Assembly (NCBI GenBank): GCA_030533445.1
Contig: CM060069.1
Span: 1,333,756 to 1,397,755 of the forward strand
Origin: Cyprinodon diabolis
Lineage: Eukaryota; Chordata; Actinopteri; Cyprinodontiformes; Cyprinodontidae
Length of the DNA: 64,000 bases
Direction of reading: 5' to 3'
Shown piece after piece: positions 42,271-54,784 of the stretch (its first letter is position 1; every line of letters begins with the position of its first letter). Position numbers and translations under genes: made by a program. The notes below the pieces were generated by a model that saw only the letters and a program-made list of their open reading frames with translations, ran no database searches and had not been told where the DNA came from.

Positions 42271-44365
42271 AGACTACGCTAGACGTGCAAAAGATGAATG
42301 TTTTCCATCTAGAACTGTGGTGAGGATGAAATCCTTCATGCTAAACAAAGACTGACTAAAAGCTCAGATTTCAGGGTTTAAATGTAGCTCAGTTTAAATC
42401 ATTTTATTCAGTTACTCTATTTCCATCAATCTGTGATCGAAGAGTTAAAGCGTTTTGAGCAACAAACCAACGAGCCGCTTCACCATCAGATCCGAGTGAC
42501 GACGTTCACATGAGGTCAGATTTAGACGACATCCTCTGCTGCTGGCGGTTTATTGGCGACGATAAAAATAGGAGGAAAACAGGAGGAGCAGTGGACCAAA
42601 TCAGAAACCTGTGATCTGAAAAATGTGAACAAACAAACCAAACCTTTGGGTTTCTAAAGTGTGAAAGAACTTGATTAAATGAGCAGAAACAGGTTTGCCC
42701 AGGATTGTGCTCCGGTTCAACAGTTCTATGATTAATGTTTTCCTATTAGTGCTGATCAAACACACGCCGTCATTCAGCTGATCAGCGGCTTCCTGAGACT
42801 CTTTGTTTCTCTACATACCTTCCTCACTCTCGGACATTTCCCTTTAAATAAACACACAGAAAATTACCTTTTTTGCAAACTTTTACATTGAATTTGTTTT
42901 TTCAGCACAAGGTTTTCCATTCCACTAATTATGAACAAATGAATTTAGATTTTTCTGAAGATCTGCAGCTGATCTTTGCTGGTGAATCACTGAAGCAGTG
43001 AGACTCTAAACGGCTGCCATCTCTGGCACTGCGTCTGCATAATCTAAACAATAAATTCATGTTAGACTAACTGATCATACCTTTATGTTATTAAGCTGCA
43101 AGGCTGTCATTGTTTCTGCCTTCAATCTACACAGAAGCTGGATTATTTTAGGGATGTTTCGTTAATCGTGTGACGCTGGGGTCCAGTTCTGCTTTTTCCT
43201 CTCTGGGCAGAGGAAGGTTCTGAACATGCAGACGCAGAAAAGAGGCAGTAGTCAGAGGAAAGCAGAACAGGTCAGAATAAAAACAGCCTGTCTGGGAGCG
43301 TTCCAGCAGCCTAACCTCATCTTCTCCTGATAACAAACCTTGCAGGACGGCTGGTTCTGCTGGACGGAGCCCAGCTGCTGGTCAGAACCCAACAGAACGG
43401 CCCGGGTTCTGCTGCCATGCCCAGGAATTCAACAGAGGAATGTTGTGGAAGAGCAGCACGAAAACAGGAGCGCACAGAGCGACTCAGGCATGGATGGGGG
43501 GGTTGAAGTCCATCCAAAAGCCACAATAAAGTCTGAAGCCAGAGGTCCTGCGGCAGAGAGAAGATAACATGTTTGGAGCAGATTTAGTCCAAACTAAACC
43601 AGAAGCAGAGCAGGAAGAGCTGCTGCTGCTGCCTCCTTCACGGCCGCAGACGTTCCACACTTTAAGGACCTTTCATGGAGATCATCTCAGCTTTAGGACA
43701 GTTTAATAATAATAATAGTTTACAAAGCAAAGACTTTCTGATCTAGTTCAAATAAAAATGCTCCCGTTCAGTCCAGGATTCATCATAAGGATAAAAACCC
43801 TGCATGTATCGCGGCGCCGTTTGCCTCATCAGTGAGTAGAAACAGGAGATCATCTACTCTGATCAGGACACTGCATGCTTCAGCTCCACGCCTCCGATGG
43901 CGTACCAGTAAAACCTTCTGGTCCAGATCAGTCGACCTGAGGATACTCCTCCAAGAGTTCTGACCTTTAACCTCCTGCTCTGAGACGACCATCAGGGGAG
44001 AAAGAATATTTCTACTCCACAGAGAACAGCAGAACCAGAGCGTCTGCTTTCCATGGTGAAGAAACAGGTTAGAAAAGAAACCTGTAAAACGCTCAGACTT
44101 TGTTTCATTAAAAGCTTCATTTTTAAAAGTGTTGATTTTACTGAATAGAAATCACTAAGGTCCAAAACATATAAATATTTACTTCTGGTTACCATGCCAA
44201 CACCCACATGATGCAGCAACAGGGATATAGAAGGTTGAAGGTGAGTGAGACGGAGCTCAGGTGGTTCCAGACCCCAAAAGCTCTATAACAGAGCTGAGAA
44301 ATGGATTCTAATCTGGTTTTTATGGTTCAAACTAAAACAAGAAGCCGGACGAGAGAAAACATCAA
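42271..44365. other. Non-coding sequence, nothing recognised
   Basis: No gene, array or transposon recognised in about 2.1 kb. Confidence 0.5.
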
Positions 44366-44375
44366 TCAGATGTTA

Positions 44376-45098
44376 AGGCGGAGAGCATCGGCTAACCTTT
44401 AAGGTGGAGAGCATCGGCTAACCTTTAAGGCGGAGAGCATCGGCTAACCTTTAAGGCGGAGAGCATCGGCTAACCTAACCTCTAAGGCGGAGAGCATCGG
44501 CTAACCTAACCTTTAAGGCGGAGAGCATCGGCTAACCTTTAAGGTGGAGAGCATCGGCTAACCTTTAAGGCGGAGAGCATCGGTTAACCTTTAAGGCGGA
44601 GAGCATCGGTTAACCTTTAAGGCGGAGAGCATCGGTTAACCTTTAAGGCGGAGAGCATCGGTTAACCTTTAAGGCGGAGAGCATCGGCTAACCTAACCTT
44701 TAAGGCGGAGAGCATCGGCTAACCTTTAAGGCGGAGAGCATCGGCTAACCTTTAAGGCGGAGAGCATCGGCTAACCTTTAAGGCGGAGAGCATCGGCTAA
44801 CCTTTAAGGCGGAGAGCATCGGTTAACCTTTAAGGCGGAGAGCATCGGTTAACCTAACCTTTAAGGCGGAGAGCATCGGCTAACCTTTAAGGCGGAGAGC
44901 ATCGGCTAACCTAACCTTTAAGGCGGAGAGCATCGGCTAACCTTTAAGGTGGAGAGCATCGGCTAACCTTTAAGGTGGAGAGCATCGGCTAACCTTTAAG
45001 GTGGAGAGCATCGGCTAACCTTTAAGGCGGAGAGCATCGGCTAACCTAACCTTTAAGGCGGAGAGCATCGGCTAACCTTTAAGGCGGAGAGCATCGGT
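44376..45098. repeat. Minisatellite, 26-bp unit (31-bp variant), flanked by a 14-bp direct repeat
   Basis: About 27 copies with core GGCGGAGAGCATCGGCTAAC followed by CTTTAA; some units carry an extra CTAAC (31 bp). TCAGATGTTAAGGC occurs at both edges (44366-44379 and 45098-45111), as if the array grew between two copies of its own flank. Confidence 0.95.
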
Positions 45099-45708
45099 CA
45101 GATGTTAAGGCAATGCTGCCAACTAATGGAAGTAAAGGGGCTCAGAACCCAGTCTTGGTACGTTCCATTCCAGAGGCTGCGTCCTCCAACGACCTGGTCT
45201 ACCTGGACTGGCTCGGTATAAATAAGGCCAGAAGAGTTTGGCTTTGGATCAAACAGGTCCAGCCTTCTGCGACTTCCGCCACCCGTCCCCTATTGTTCGC
45301 TCTGTGGCTTAGCTACTGTGTCAAAGAATGGATGGCATGTAGGCAGTCAGTTCTCAACAGGGAACAGGCGTTCACACATGCAGACTGCCTAAAGACTGCA
45401 GCACTAAATAAAGTCCCAGCCTGGCAGGAATTAAAGGTTCAGAGTGAAGATGTTCAACTGCTGCTTCAGGTGAAGCACCAGGTTGTGGTCAGAGTCCATC
45501 CTGCTGTGGAGCTCTGCAGGCATAGAGTGCAGGGGTCAGGGTTAGTTTTAGATGGACATGCAGGAAACCAGGATGTTTTTCACCCCTTCCAACCTGAAGA
45601 TCTTATTTTCAAACTGTCCTTAAGGCCAGTAGTTTGGCCCGTTTGGTCGTCTAGAACGTTACAGAGTCGCAGTGAAACCTTAACACAGGAGCTGTTAACA
45701 TCCATCCA

Positions 45709-46022
45709 CCGTTAGATTTTTATATTTATATCTTTTTAAAACAAAGCGGTGCGTTTATGACATCATCAGCGCGCGCCGGCTACCATTCATCCATCCTGTC
45801 CGCTGAACTGCTGCTAGTTTTCCTCTCATGCCTGGAAGATGTCTGGTGCTGCTACCACAGATGATCTCGCTCTCCAGATGAACGATTCAGATGAGCTAGA
45901 ATGAATAGAAGGGGTAGAGCGTAGCCGCCTGAGGCCCGAGCTGCCTGGCACTACTACAGTCCAGATGACGTCATACACACGCAGCTTTGCTTTTAAAAGA
46001 TATAAATATAAAAACATAACGG
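45709..46022. mobile_element. MITE with about 38-bp inverted termini
   Basis: The left end CCGTTAGATTTTTATATTTA and the inverse right end CCGTTATGTTTTTATATTTA extend into matching ATCTTTTTAAAA/ATCTTTTAAAAG sequence. 314 bp. No clear target duplication, superfamily not assigned. Contains a perfect CRE, TGACGTCA, at 45966-45973, with the degenerate TGACATCA in the opposite arm. Confidence 0.7.
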
Positions 46023-46739
46023 CGGATGTCTGGGGGACAGTGATTGGCCTCCATGTTCTGAATGCTGGCGTACCATAAAGAATAAATGATGAACAGTTTA
46101 GTTTGTGCCTTCAAGTCGTTGCTCATAGGAAGACGTTACTGGATATAACCTAACGGAATATCTTCAGAACGGCTCCAGATGACACTAAACTCATATGGGT
46201 GAGTAGAACATGATGGAATATCAAGGACCAATGGGGAAAAAAAACAGTGTTTAATATTTCATCATTTATAGATTCTACCAAAGAATAAAACATTCTAAAC
46301 TCCATGTTCTAGCATTACTGATAAAAACATGGAGACATCTTCCAGAGATGATCCATGTCTCATTAAAGGGGACGAATGGATCCAGTCTGGAATCACCTCA
46401 ACAAACCAAGTTCCACTACTTGATTCATTTAGGGACATTTTCCAAAAGAATAATTATCTAAAACATGCAGCAGTCTGCTCCAGAGGTCGATCAAAGGGAG
46501 AAACATTCACACATGAGGTCGTTCCAGTTGCCTCTCCCATTTTAGACTCAGCCTAACAGCTCCATGATGTCACAACTCATTGCTTCAGGAGACGATTAAG
46601 AAATGAGACCAAAAGTCAGGAGGAAGACAGCACGTCCCACTGGGTTTCTGTGGCAACTTAGTGATACCAGTTCCACAAACTGGAAACTAGCTGCTAGCTC
46701 CAGCTATACACAATCCAAATCATTTATAATCCAGTTCAA
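46023..46739. other. Non-coding sequence, nothing recognised
   Basis: No feature recognised. Confidence 0.5.
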
Positions 46740-47760
46740 GATTATTCAAACTCTCATTCAATACTTTGTTCTGTACTAAGTTGAATGTGGCGACAAGAAA
46801 ATAAAAATCCATCAATGAAATGTGTGAACCGATGGAGGCCTATATTAGGATCTAAGTGGATAAAAACCCTCCAGGCTGATCCAGCTTTGATGTAACGTCC
46901 CTCAAACGGGTCAGAATGAGGCTCAGTATTGTGTGTGGCCTTCTCCTGCCTCTATCACCTCCCTACAACACCTGGGGCGCTCCTCATGAGGAGGAGGATG
47001 GTCTCCTGGACTAAAGCATCCTCCCCCTCCTGGACAGGCTGTGCTGCAATGCTACATTGGTGGATGGATGGAGACATGTTGCCCCGGTCAATCAGCCAAT
47101 TCTGCTGTTTTCTGGTAAATGCCAGCGTCCTGCATGCTGTTTGGCTGAGAGCACGCCCCCCTCTGTGGATGTCAGGCCCTCATACCGTCCTCATGGAGTC
47201 GGTTTCTAAACCTTTGTGCAGAAACATGCACATCTGTGGCCTGCTGGAGGTCATTCTGCTTTCTGGCAGTGCTTCTCCTGTTCCTTCTTGCACTAAGGCG
47301 GAGGTAGCGGTCCTGCTGCTGGCTTCTTGCTCTCCTACAGCCTCCTCCACGTCTCCTGGTGTTCTGGCCTGTCTCCTGGTAGCGCCTCCAGCCTCTGGAC
47401 ACTCCGCTGATAGACACAGCAAACCATCTTACCACAGCTGGAATTGGTGTGCTATTCTGGATGAGCTGCACTACCTGAAACCGGATGTACACTGTATGAT
47501 TGTTTTCAGTCGTTGCATGCAGCTGCAGCTCACGCTCTACAGAGTTCACAGGTCACAATGTGTCTGCGTCAAGCTCACTGCAACACACTGCTGCAGGGAG
47601 AACAATCAGCCCTTAAGTCTAGCTTGAGCCACTGTGTGGGTTAAAGTGTCCGTCTCATGCTACCATGACTGTGAACATCACCAACATTCAGAAGCTACCA
47701 AAACATCCACAGAAAGCAGAGGGACGGAGAAGGTAGTCTGTGGTCCCACCTGCAGAACCA
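46740..47760 (-). mobile_element. Defective Tc1-like element, copy B
   Basis: Inverse relative to copy A (20.3-21.1 kb), sharing its interior and the VIEAGGGHTQY-type tail (around 46930-46965). The minus frame 47549-47172 still shows a transposase N-terminus: [20 protein letters not shown] (helix-turn-helix) and [20 protein letters not shown]. The catalytic core is lost. The right terminal repeat is missing, replaced by the MITE at 47783. Confidence 0.75.
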
Positions 47761-47782
47761 ACATTATTGAGTGGGTATAAGG

Positions 47783-48309
47783 CTACGTTCACACCGCAGC
47801 CTGAAGTCACCCAAATCACATTTTTTGCCCACATGCGACCTGGATCTGATCTTTTCATGACAGTCTGAACAACTCAGATCAGATTCTTTGCAATGAGACC
47901 CAGGCCACTTGGCTCTGTGGTCCTGAATCCGATCTGATCTTTTCAAATGTGACCTGAGTCTGAACGGCCAGGTCAGATGTATCTTATTAATACCCAAGAG
48001 AGCAGTATTTATGTTTAACCATCTTGAAAAGATTGAGTTTTTAAGGTTGGAAAGATCGCTAGATTCGGTCCAGCGCTACCATCCATGTTTACTTCCGTAA
48101 ACGTAGAGCAGGCTGTCTGCTTGTGATGTCATCGCGTCCTCTACTGCGCATGCGGGACACTTGCGTTATGATTGCAGTTCACACAGGAGATCACATACAA
48201 GTCGCAGTTATTTGTAAATGTGAACGGCAACGCAAAAAAAAATAATAAAATAATTTAGATTTCACAAAAAAGTCTTAATTGAGCATTAAGGCCTGCGGTG
48301 GGAACGTAG
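47783..48309. mobile_element. MITE with CTACGTTCACACCGCAG termini
   Basis: The left end CTACGTTCACACCGCAGCC matches the inverse of the right end, CTACGTTCCCACCGCAGGCC (48290-48309). Internal GATCTGATCTTTTCA blocks occur twice. 527 bp, no coding capacity. Superfamily unassigned. Confidence 0.7.
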
Positions 48310-48519
48310 GTTTCCTAACTATTATTTCCAGCTGTTGTGTTTTCCATTTGCACAGCAGGTGAAACTGTCAATCAGTGTTGCTTCCTAAGCTTTGATTTCA
48401 CAGAAGTTTAATTTAATAAAAGTTATACTGTTAGCTCCCTGTTAGTTAAAGTCTAGTATTATTGTTTAGGGCCAATTTAAGGCAAATATGAAATGTTTGG
48501 AAAAATTTGGCTGGACATG

Positions 48520-49518
48520 CACCTGTGGAGCACCTGTAAGGTACCTGTGGGGCACCTGTAAGGTACCTGTGGGGTACCTGTGGGGCACCTGTAAGGTACC
48601 TGTAAGGTACCTGTGGGGTACCTGTGGAGCACCTGTAAGGTACCTGTGGAGCACCTGTAAGGTACCTGTGGGGTACCTGTGGGGCACCTGTAAGGTACCT
48701 GTAAGGTACCTGTGGGGTACCTGTGGAGCACCTGTAAGGTACCTGTGGAGCACCTGTAAGGTACCTGTGGGGTACCTGTGGGGCACCTGTAAGGTACCTG
48801 TAAGGTACCTGTGGGGTACCTGTGGAGCACCTGTAAGGTACCTGTGGAGCACCTGTAAGGTACCTGTGGGGCACCTGTAAGGTACCTGTAAGGTACCTGT
48901 GGGGCACCTGTAAGGTACCTGTGGAGCACCTGTAAGGTACCTGGGGGGTACCTATGGGGCACCTGTAAGGTACCTGTGGGGCACCTGTAAGGTACCTGTG
49001 GGGTACCTGTGGGGCACCTGTAAGGTACCTGTAAGGTACCTGTGGGGTACCTGTGGAGCACCTGTAAGGTACCTGTGGAGCACCTGTAAGGTACCTGTGG
49101 GGTACCTGTGGGGCACCTGTAAGGTACCTGTAAGGTACCTGTGGGGTACCTGTGGAGCACCTGTAAGGTACCTGTGGAGCACCTGTAAGGTACCTGTGGG
49201 GTACCTGTGGGGCACCTCTAAGGTACCTGTGGAGCACCTGTAAGGTACCTGTGGGGTACCTGTGGGGCACCTCTAAGGTACCTGTGGAGCACCTGTAAGG
49301 TACCTGTGGGGTACCTGTGGGGCACCTCTAAGGTACCTGTGGGGTACCTGTGGAGCACCTGTAAGGTACCTGTGGAGCACCTGTAAGGTACCTGTAAGGT
49401 ACCTGTGGAGCACCTGTAAGGTACCTGTGGAGCACCTGTAAGGTACCTGTGGGGTACCTGTGGGGCACCTGTAAGGTACCTGTGGGGCACCTGTGGGGCA
49501 CCTGTAAGGTACCTGTGA
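48520..49518. repeat. 1.0-kb minisatellite, 11-bp unit with CAGGTR motifs
   Basis: About 90 copies of GGTACCTGTGG, GGCACCTGTAA and related 11-bp variants. Every unit contains TACCTG or CACCTG, that is CAGGTA or CAGGTG on the minus strand. KpnI sites (GGTACC) recur throughout. Frames of 3 x 11 bp give spurious VPHRYLTGAPQ repeats. Confidence 0.95.
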
Positions 49519-51899
49519 GGTTTTGCTGGATTTGTCGGTTTAGCATCAGCCTCTGCGTTCGCCTTCCTTTCTGATTAGCAGTGAAGCCACCATCAGATGG
49601 TGGTTTAACGAGTCAGTCATTAGTTTTGAAAAATGACTCAAAATGAGTCTGGGACTAAAAGCTCAAATCAGGGCAGACAAACATGAATGTTAGAAAACTT
49701 CTATAAAGGTGAAAACACCTGAGCTCCGAGGAAGGCGGAGTCCAGCGATCTGCAGTCTGGATGATAAGAGGTGATCCGCTGCTCTGAGGTCGACTCTGAA
49801 GGACTTTCAGCCCCCCCCTCCCTGCTCATGGCGATGCAGCTTAAAGATCAGCATCATAACGTCGGTAGGAAGACGAGTTGGGAGTGAAAACAGGATTAAC
49901 TGATCTGTCATGGCACCAAATAAAGGATGATTAAATATATACTGAAAACAGTTTAAATGGTCTGAACCGCTCAGCTAAAGATCTCTGGACATCTTTCTTT
50001 ATTAAGCCTTTAGATTAGATTAGAGACCCTGAATGATAGATTACCTACTGAAAAAAAGTTAACAAGTCCAGAAAAAAGGTAAAGATTGAAAGGTTAAAAA
50101 GTTAATAAGCCCAGTTAACAATTATATTTAGGTTTATAAACTAATAAATATCAGTTCCAGTATCAGCATTAATGCCTCTAAGGTTATATTGCACCAAATA
50201 AATGTTTCTTCCACATTCTGAGTGTTTTTCATGAATTTCTGACTGAAGAACTTTTGTTATTTTTCTTAATATATTCAGGTAAGTTGGCTTTTCTTGTTTT
50301 TACATTGATATTCATTTTTGCCATCAAAATATCCAGATTATTTTAATGTTCCAAAGGAAATAAAGTCTGATCCTGGATTCCAATAACACTGGAGAAGTAT
50401 TTCACTGAGCGTCCTTTAAAGGGTTAAAACCCTGTGAACCATAACAATAAATCTAGATTTTAACACAAACATGTGAAATTGTGCATCAATTCATTTGAGA
50501 TTATATGAAATAAATGCAGGCACTAACATTTATTATAAGTTATATGAAAACGTTTTTCCTGTGGTCCTGAACAGACCAGGCTTCTCCTCAGTCAGGCTGA
50601 ATATGCAGAGTATCTGACTTTAGAGCTGCTTGACTTTAAAACAGTATAAGGAGGATTATTTCTTACGGCCAAATATGGCCGACTCTTCATACCGACGCTC
50701 CTCCAGCACTGGAACCAACAGCAGGTTTAACTAACTAGCGCTGGCAGCCATGTTTCTGTGCAGCTCCTCTCATTCAGACACAAACATTTTCCTCCTGAAC
50801 TCTGAAAATATCCTTTAGTTTTTCAAGCCGTTTTTCCTCACTGCCTGATCATCAGGATAGAGATGGGCTCACAGAGACGAGACATTCTGCTGCAACTGGA
50901 ATCAGGCGAGTCGTTCTCCACTGGAATTACAGAATTACAGCCACCTCTTCCCTAAACCCACAGGACACTAAAAATACGCAGAACAAAACATTATTTGATA
51001 GAAACCCTGACAGAGATAGGCTGGATCTGACTGACCTGAGGCGGGTCACAGCGGCCATGCAGACCTTAAAAAAGATGGATGCCAGCGATGCTCCAGCTGT
51101 TGGTGATGCTGGGAGCCACTGGAACAAGGAGGAGGAAAATACGCCAACCAGGAAGCTCAAAATAGATCCAGAATAACAGAAACAGATTCTAACGGAAGAG
51201 TTCAACTCCAGCTGTGAACAAGTAGGCAGGGATGTAAAGTTCCAGGAACAGTGAGGTCCATGAAGGATCCATTCATGGATGATCTAATGTTCTATTTATG
51301 CAGATTTATTTTAATAACATCACTTTAAAGAGGATCACATCCAACCAGAGACGTTAAATCTACTTTTCATTCCAACATGCTGAGGAAAGGAGTCTCCCAA
51401 ACATCGTTTATAGCACAGTATGAAAGGAGTAAAACCAGAATCCACACATCGTCTCCAGACCATCAATGATCTGCTGTTTGATCCTTAAAAGAAATAAATG
51501 AAACTGGCAGAAAATGGTTTCATATGTTCATATTCAGCAGGACAGTGTGAACATCAAGCAGCGTTTTAAAGATTCAAGTACAGAAGAATAAAGAATCTCT
51601 TGTCCAAATGGAACAGGAGTTCTAGAAGCTTGGTTCTGTCCCACCTTCACCCGCCTGCTTAGTTCGCTCACATTCAGAATTCAACATGACTTTAAATATC
51701 TCAGTCATCCAGGTCATAGTCGCTCCAAAAACAAGTTTAAAGCAATCCACTTTCCAAACGACCCCCCTTTCAGAGACATAGACAGGTATGGGGCATTGCA
51801 GGCTAACAAAGACGCCAAACGACCCCCATTCCAAAGGGGGGGGCGTTCATCCGTTTCTATTTGCATGTTTTCTAAACCTAAACTCTACAGGTGTGTCCG
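49519..51899. other. Non-coding sequence, nothing recognised
   Basis: About 2.4 kb without a recognised gene or repeat. Confidence 0.5.
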
Positions 51900-52390
51900 G
51901 CTTAAAGGCTGGTTTATGCTCAGAAACCAGGTGGTCTGCGTGCGTGAGCGCAGATAAGCCCCGCCCCCTCCACAGACACTCTGCTGCACCTCCCCCAAAC
52001 TGTAGGTGACTGCAGACAGGTGATTGGTCAATTCTCCATCCGCTCTACTCTATGCGTATTTCCTGTTTGGTTCCTTACCGGCTTGTTTTGTTTGTCTGAC
52101 CGCCATTGTGGAAAACGACTGGTGAAGATGGAGCAGCTAGCAGAGCGAGGTGAGAACGCTGGGACCCTTTTCCCACCTGGATCCCCGCTCTTTTTGGCCA
52201 TCATGTCCCTCCGTTGTCGCACAAACTGCCCCCACTTCCTCAGCGCCTCTGCTGTATCTAGACCCACAGCTAGTTCCTGATTGGCCCTCTGGCGTTGTGG
52301 CGTGGAATAACAGCGCAGACCACGCTTCAATATTGGGCAGAAATCTAAAATATCTGCAACACGCTGCTGGGGGAGGATAAGCAGGCCTTT
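51900..52390. mobile_element. Possible PIF/Harbinger-type MITE fragment
   Basis: Starts near AAAGGCTGGTTTATGCTCAG, resembling a terminal motif I associate with fish Harbinger MITEs. The minus strand holds a frame (52447-52028) with EALRKWGQFVRQRRDMMAKK and SGDPGG, faintly like an SANT/Myb-like accessory protein. No matching right end found. Confidence 0.25.
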
Positions 52391-53038
52391 AGGCTGTCTG
52401 TGTCCAGGATGGGTGGGGTCTGCAGGGATCGGCTGCCTGGCTGACACCTACAGGTCCTGGATGGAGGGAGGTCTGTCTCTGGGACGCCCTGAGCAGACAG
52501 AGTTTCTACTCTGTCACGTTTTACAGTCTCCAGTTAATGGTTAATTCATTACTAGATTAGTAGAGAATTATTTCAATAATCAGGATTAATCTGATGAATG
52601 TTGTAGTAAAAAGTTCAACCTAATCAGACACACAGCCATTAGATCTCAGTCCCAACAAATAAAAAACTGCAATAAAAGAAGACAGAGCAGGACTGGGATG
52701 AGAAAGCCCATCCTCTGCTGGTTGATCAGCTGATCCGTTATAATAAGAAGAAGAAGAAGAAGAAGGGCAGCCATTAGTAGAGCTGTTCTACGTTTGTCCT
52801 TCAGCCGTTCAGAGATCCAGCTTCTGCAGCTCTCTGCTTCAGGCGACCCTGACATGTTTTAAAGGTAAATAAAAGTGAAGAAAGTGCTAACAGATGGTCA
52901 GAGCGTTCCCCACATGTGGATTCCAGAACCAGTTTGGCACCGTTTCCATCAGTCAGATAAACCTGCTCTGTTTATCATGTGTTCCTTCCAGGTCAGCAGC
53001 TAAAGAACGAAACTCCAAGTCTGAACGGAGCATCAGCC
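52391..53038. other. Non-coding sequence, nothing recognised
   Basis: No feature except a short (AAG)n tract at about 52745-52766. Confidence 0.5.
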
Positions 53039-53042
53039 TTAA

Positions 53043-53948
53043 AGGAACAGTACACCCAAAACATGATTAGCCTTCATGTTCTACTCACCCCCATGCTGAA
53101 CAACACTCTGGAGTACTTTTTTGATATCTCAAATGCATCTGGAGATCTGGGAGGCTTCTTGCTGTCTGCTGACATTCAAATAATGGAGGTCTATGGCGCC
53201 CGAGGCAGAAAGGTCCATAAAAGTCCACAAAAAACGTGTCAATATTCCTCCATACTGCTCGTCCAATGTATTCCAAGTGTCCTGAGTGGGTAGCGTCCAT
53301 AATTTACTGAAAGTCATTTAGAATGTTTTTAGAGCATAAACAGTAGTGTATAGGATTTCCTAAAAGCGCGCGCCTGCGAGTTCACGAGTCTACGGAAACC
53401 GCGGCAGACCAAACCAGATGAAAGTGCGCATTCAGCTCGGCAAAGAACTCATGCTCTTCCTCAACACTGAAGTCCTCAGACATTTTTCTTTCGTTGTTTC
53501 TTTCTTTGCACAGGTAAACAGCACATTTCTTCTTCTACGCTTGCATTATCAAGAGCAGACGCTGAATGCGCACTTTCATCTGGTTTGGTCTGCCGCGGTT
53601 TCCGTAGACTCGTGAACGCGCTTTTAGGAAATCCTATACACTACTGTTTATGCTCTAAAAACATTCTAAATGACTTTGTTTCAGTAAATTATGGACGCTA
53701 CCCACTCAGGACACTTGGAATACATTGGACGAGCAGTATGGAGGAATATTGACACGTTTTTTGTGGACTTTTATGGACCTTTCTGCCTCGGGCGCCATAG
53801 AACTCCATTATTTGAATGTCAGCAGACAGCAAGAAGCCTCCCAGATCTCCAGATGCATTTGAGATATCAAAAAAGTACTCCAGAGTGTTGTTCAGCATGG
53901 GGCTGAGTAGAAAATGAAGGCTAATCATGTTTTGGGTGTACTGTTCCT
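53043..53948. mobile_element. Fold-back element with TTAA target duplication
   Basis: 906-bp element whose two arms (about 53043-53437 and 53560-53948) are near-perfect inverted repeats of about 390 bp around a 120-bp centre. Termini are AGGAACAGTACACCCAAAAC and its inverse, flanked by TTAA on both sides (53039-53042, 53949-53952). TTAA targeting fits Kolobok or piggyBac superfamilies; Kolobok-like is my preference. No transposase. Confidence 0.85.
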
Positions 53949-54182
53949 TTAAACTGCTCTGCTTCTGAGCCACAAAACACCACAAGATCCAATTCAACAG
54001 TGTCTGCATCAAAGCAGTCATCTATAAACCACACTTTCATTAATAAACATTTAACCATATTGGATCAGTCCATTTATGCCCCCTTCAGTGTCCACCATAT
54101 TGGATCAGTCCATTTGCTGCACATGTTCAGAAAGGTCCAAACAGACAGCAGCAAACCATTTGAAAACAAACCATGCAAAGAG

Positions 54183-54784
54183 CAGTGTTGCCAACTTAGC
54201 GCTTTAGTCGCTATATTTAGCCACTTTTCAGACCCCTCTAGCACTTTGATTTCTAAAAAGCTCCTAGCGCCAAATCTAGAGACTTTTTTCTGCTACTGGA
54301 GACTTTGGAGACAACATCTAAAAGCAGCGAACTCTGCTCTCCAGAGCAAGTAGATTGGTAACCCCGCCTCCTGCTCTCCTCTATCTTGTCTGCTGTCATG
54401 ATTCATGCAGCTATTATTTCATCCAAATGAAAAATGGAGAACAGATAAGCAGATCATGGCTTGTCTACAGTGAAAAGAAGGACTGGGTTATTTACTTTGG
54501 CCTTTTTGGAAACACAGGAAGGAGCAATCAGCTAAGTGAGCTTAGTGCTTGGAAAAAATCTTTCATTCCTTTAGAGACAGCATGAAAAGTCAGCTGAGTA
54601 CAAAACATAGAGAGGAAAACAAGAAGAAAAGGGACAAGAAGAGAGGGACACAACCTAGAACAGAGAATGGATGTCTATTCTATTAACATTTCTCTATCTG
54701 GAGAATGGGGCTGTTTGATGTTCTCAGTTCAGAGGGGCCCTGTCATTCTTTGCTAGGGCCCCATATTTCCTAAATCCGCCCCTG
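54183..54784. mobile_element. Probable hAT-derived repeat
   Basis: The right end read in inverse begins CAGGGGCGGATTTAGGAAAT, a hAT-type terminus also seen on the 3.1-5.1 kb element. The left part (GTTGCCAACTTAGCGCTTTA, then GCTACTGGAGACTTTGGAGA) looks like a common fish repeat. Whether both halves are one element is uncertain. Confidence 0.35.

Noticed and set aside
48446..49546. Frames of VPHRYLTGAPQ and CKVPVGYLWGT type
   Set aside because: 33-nt periodic reading of the 11-bp array; open in several frames on both strands.
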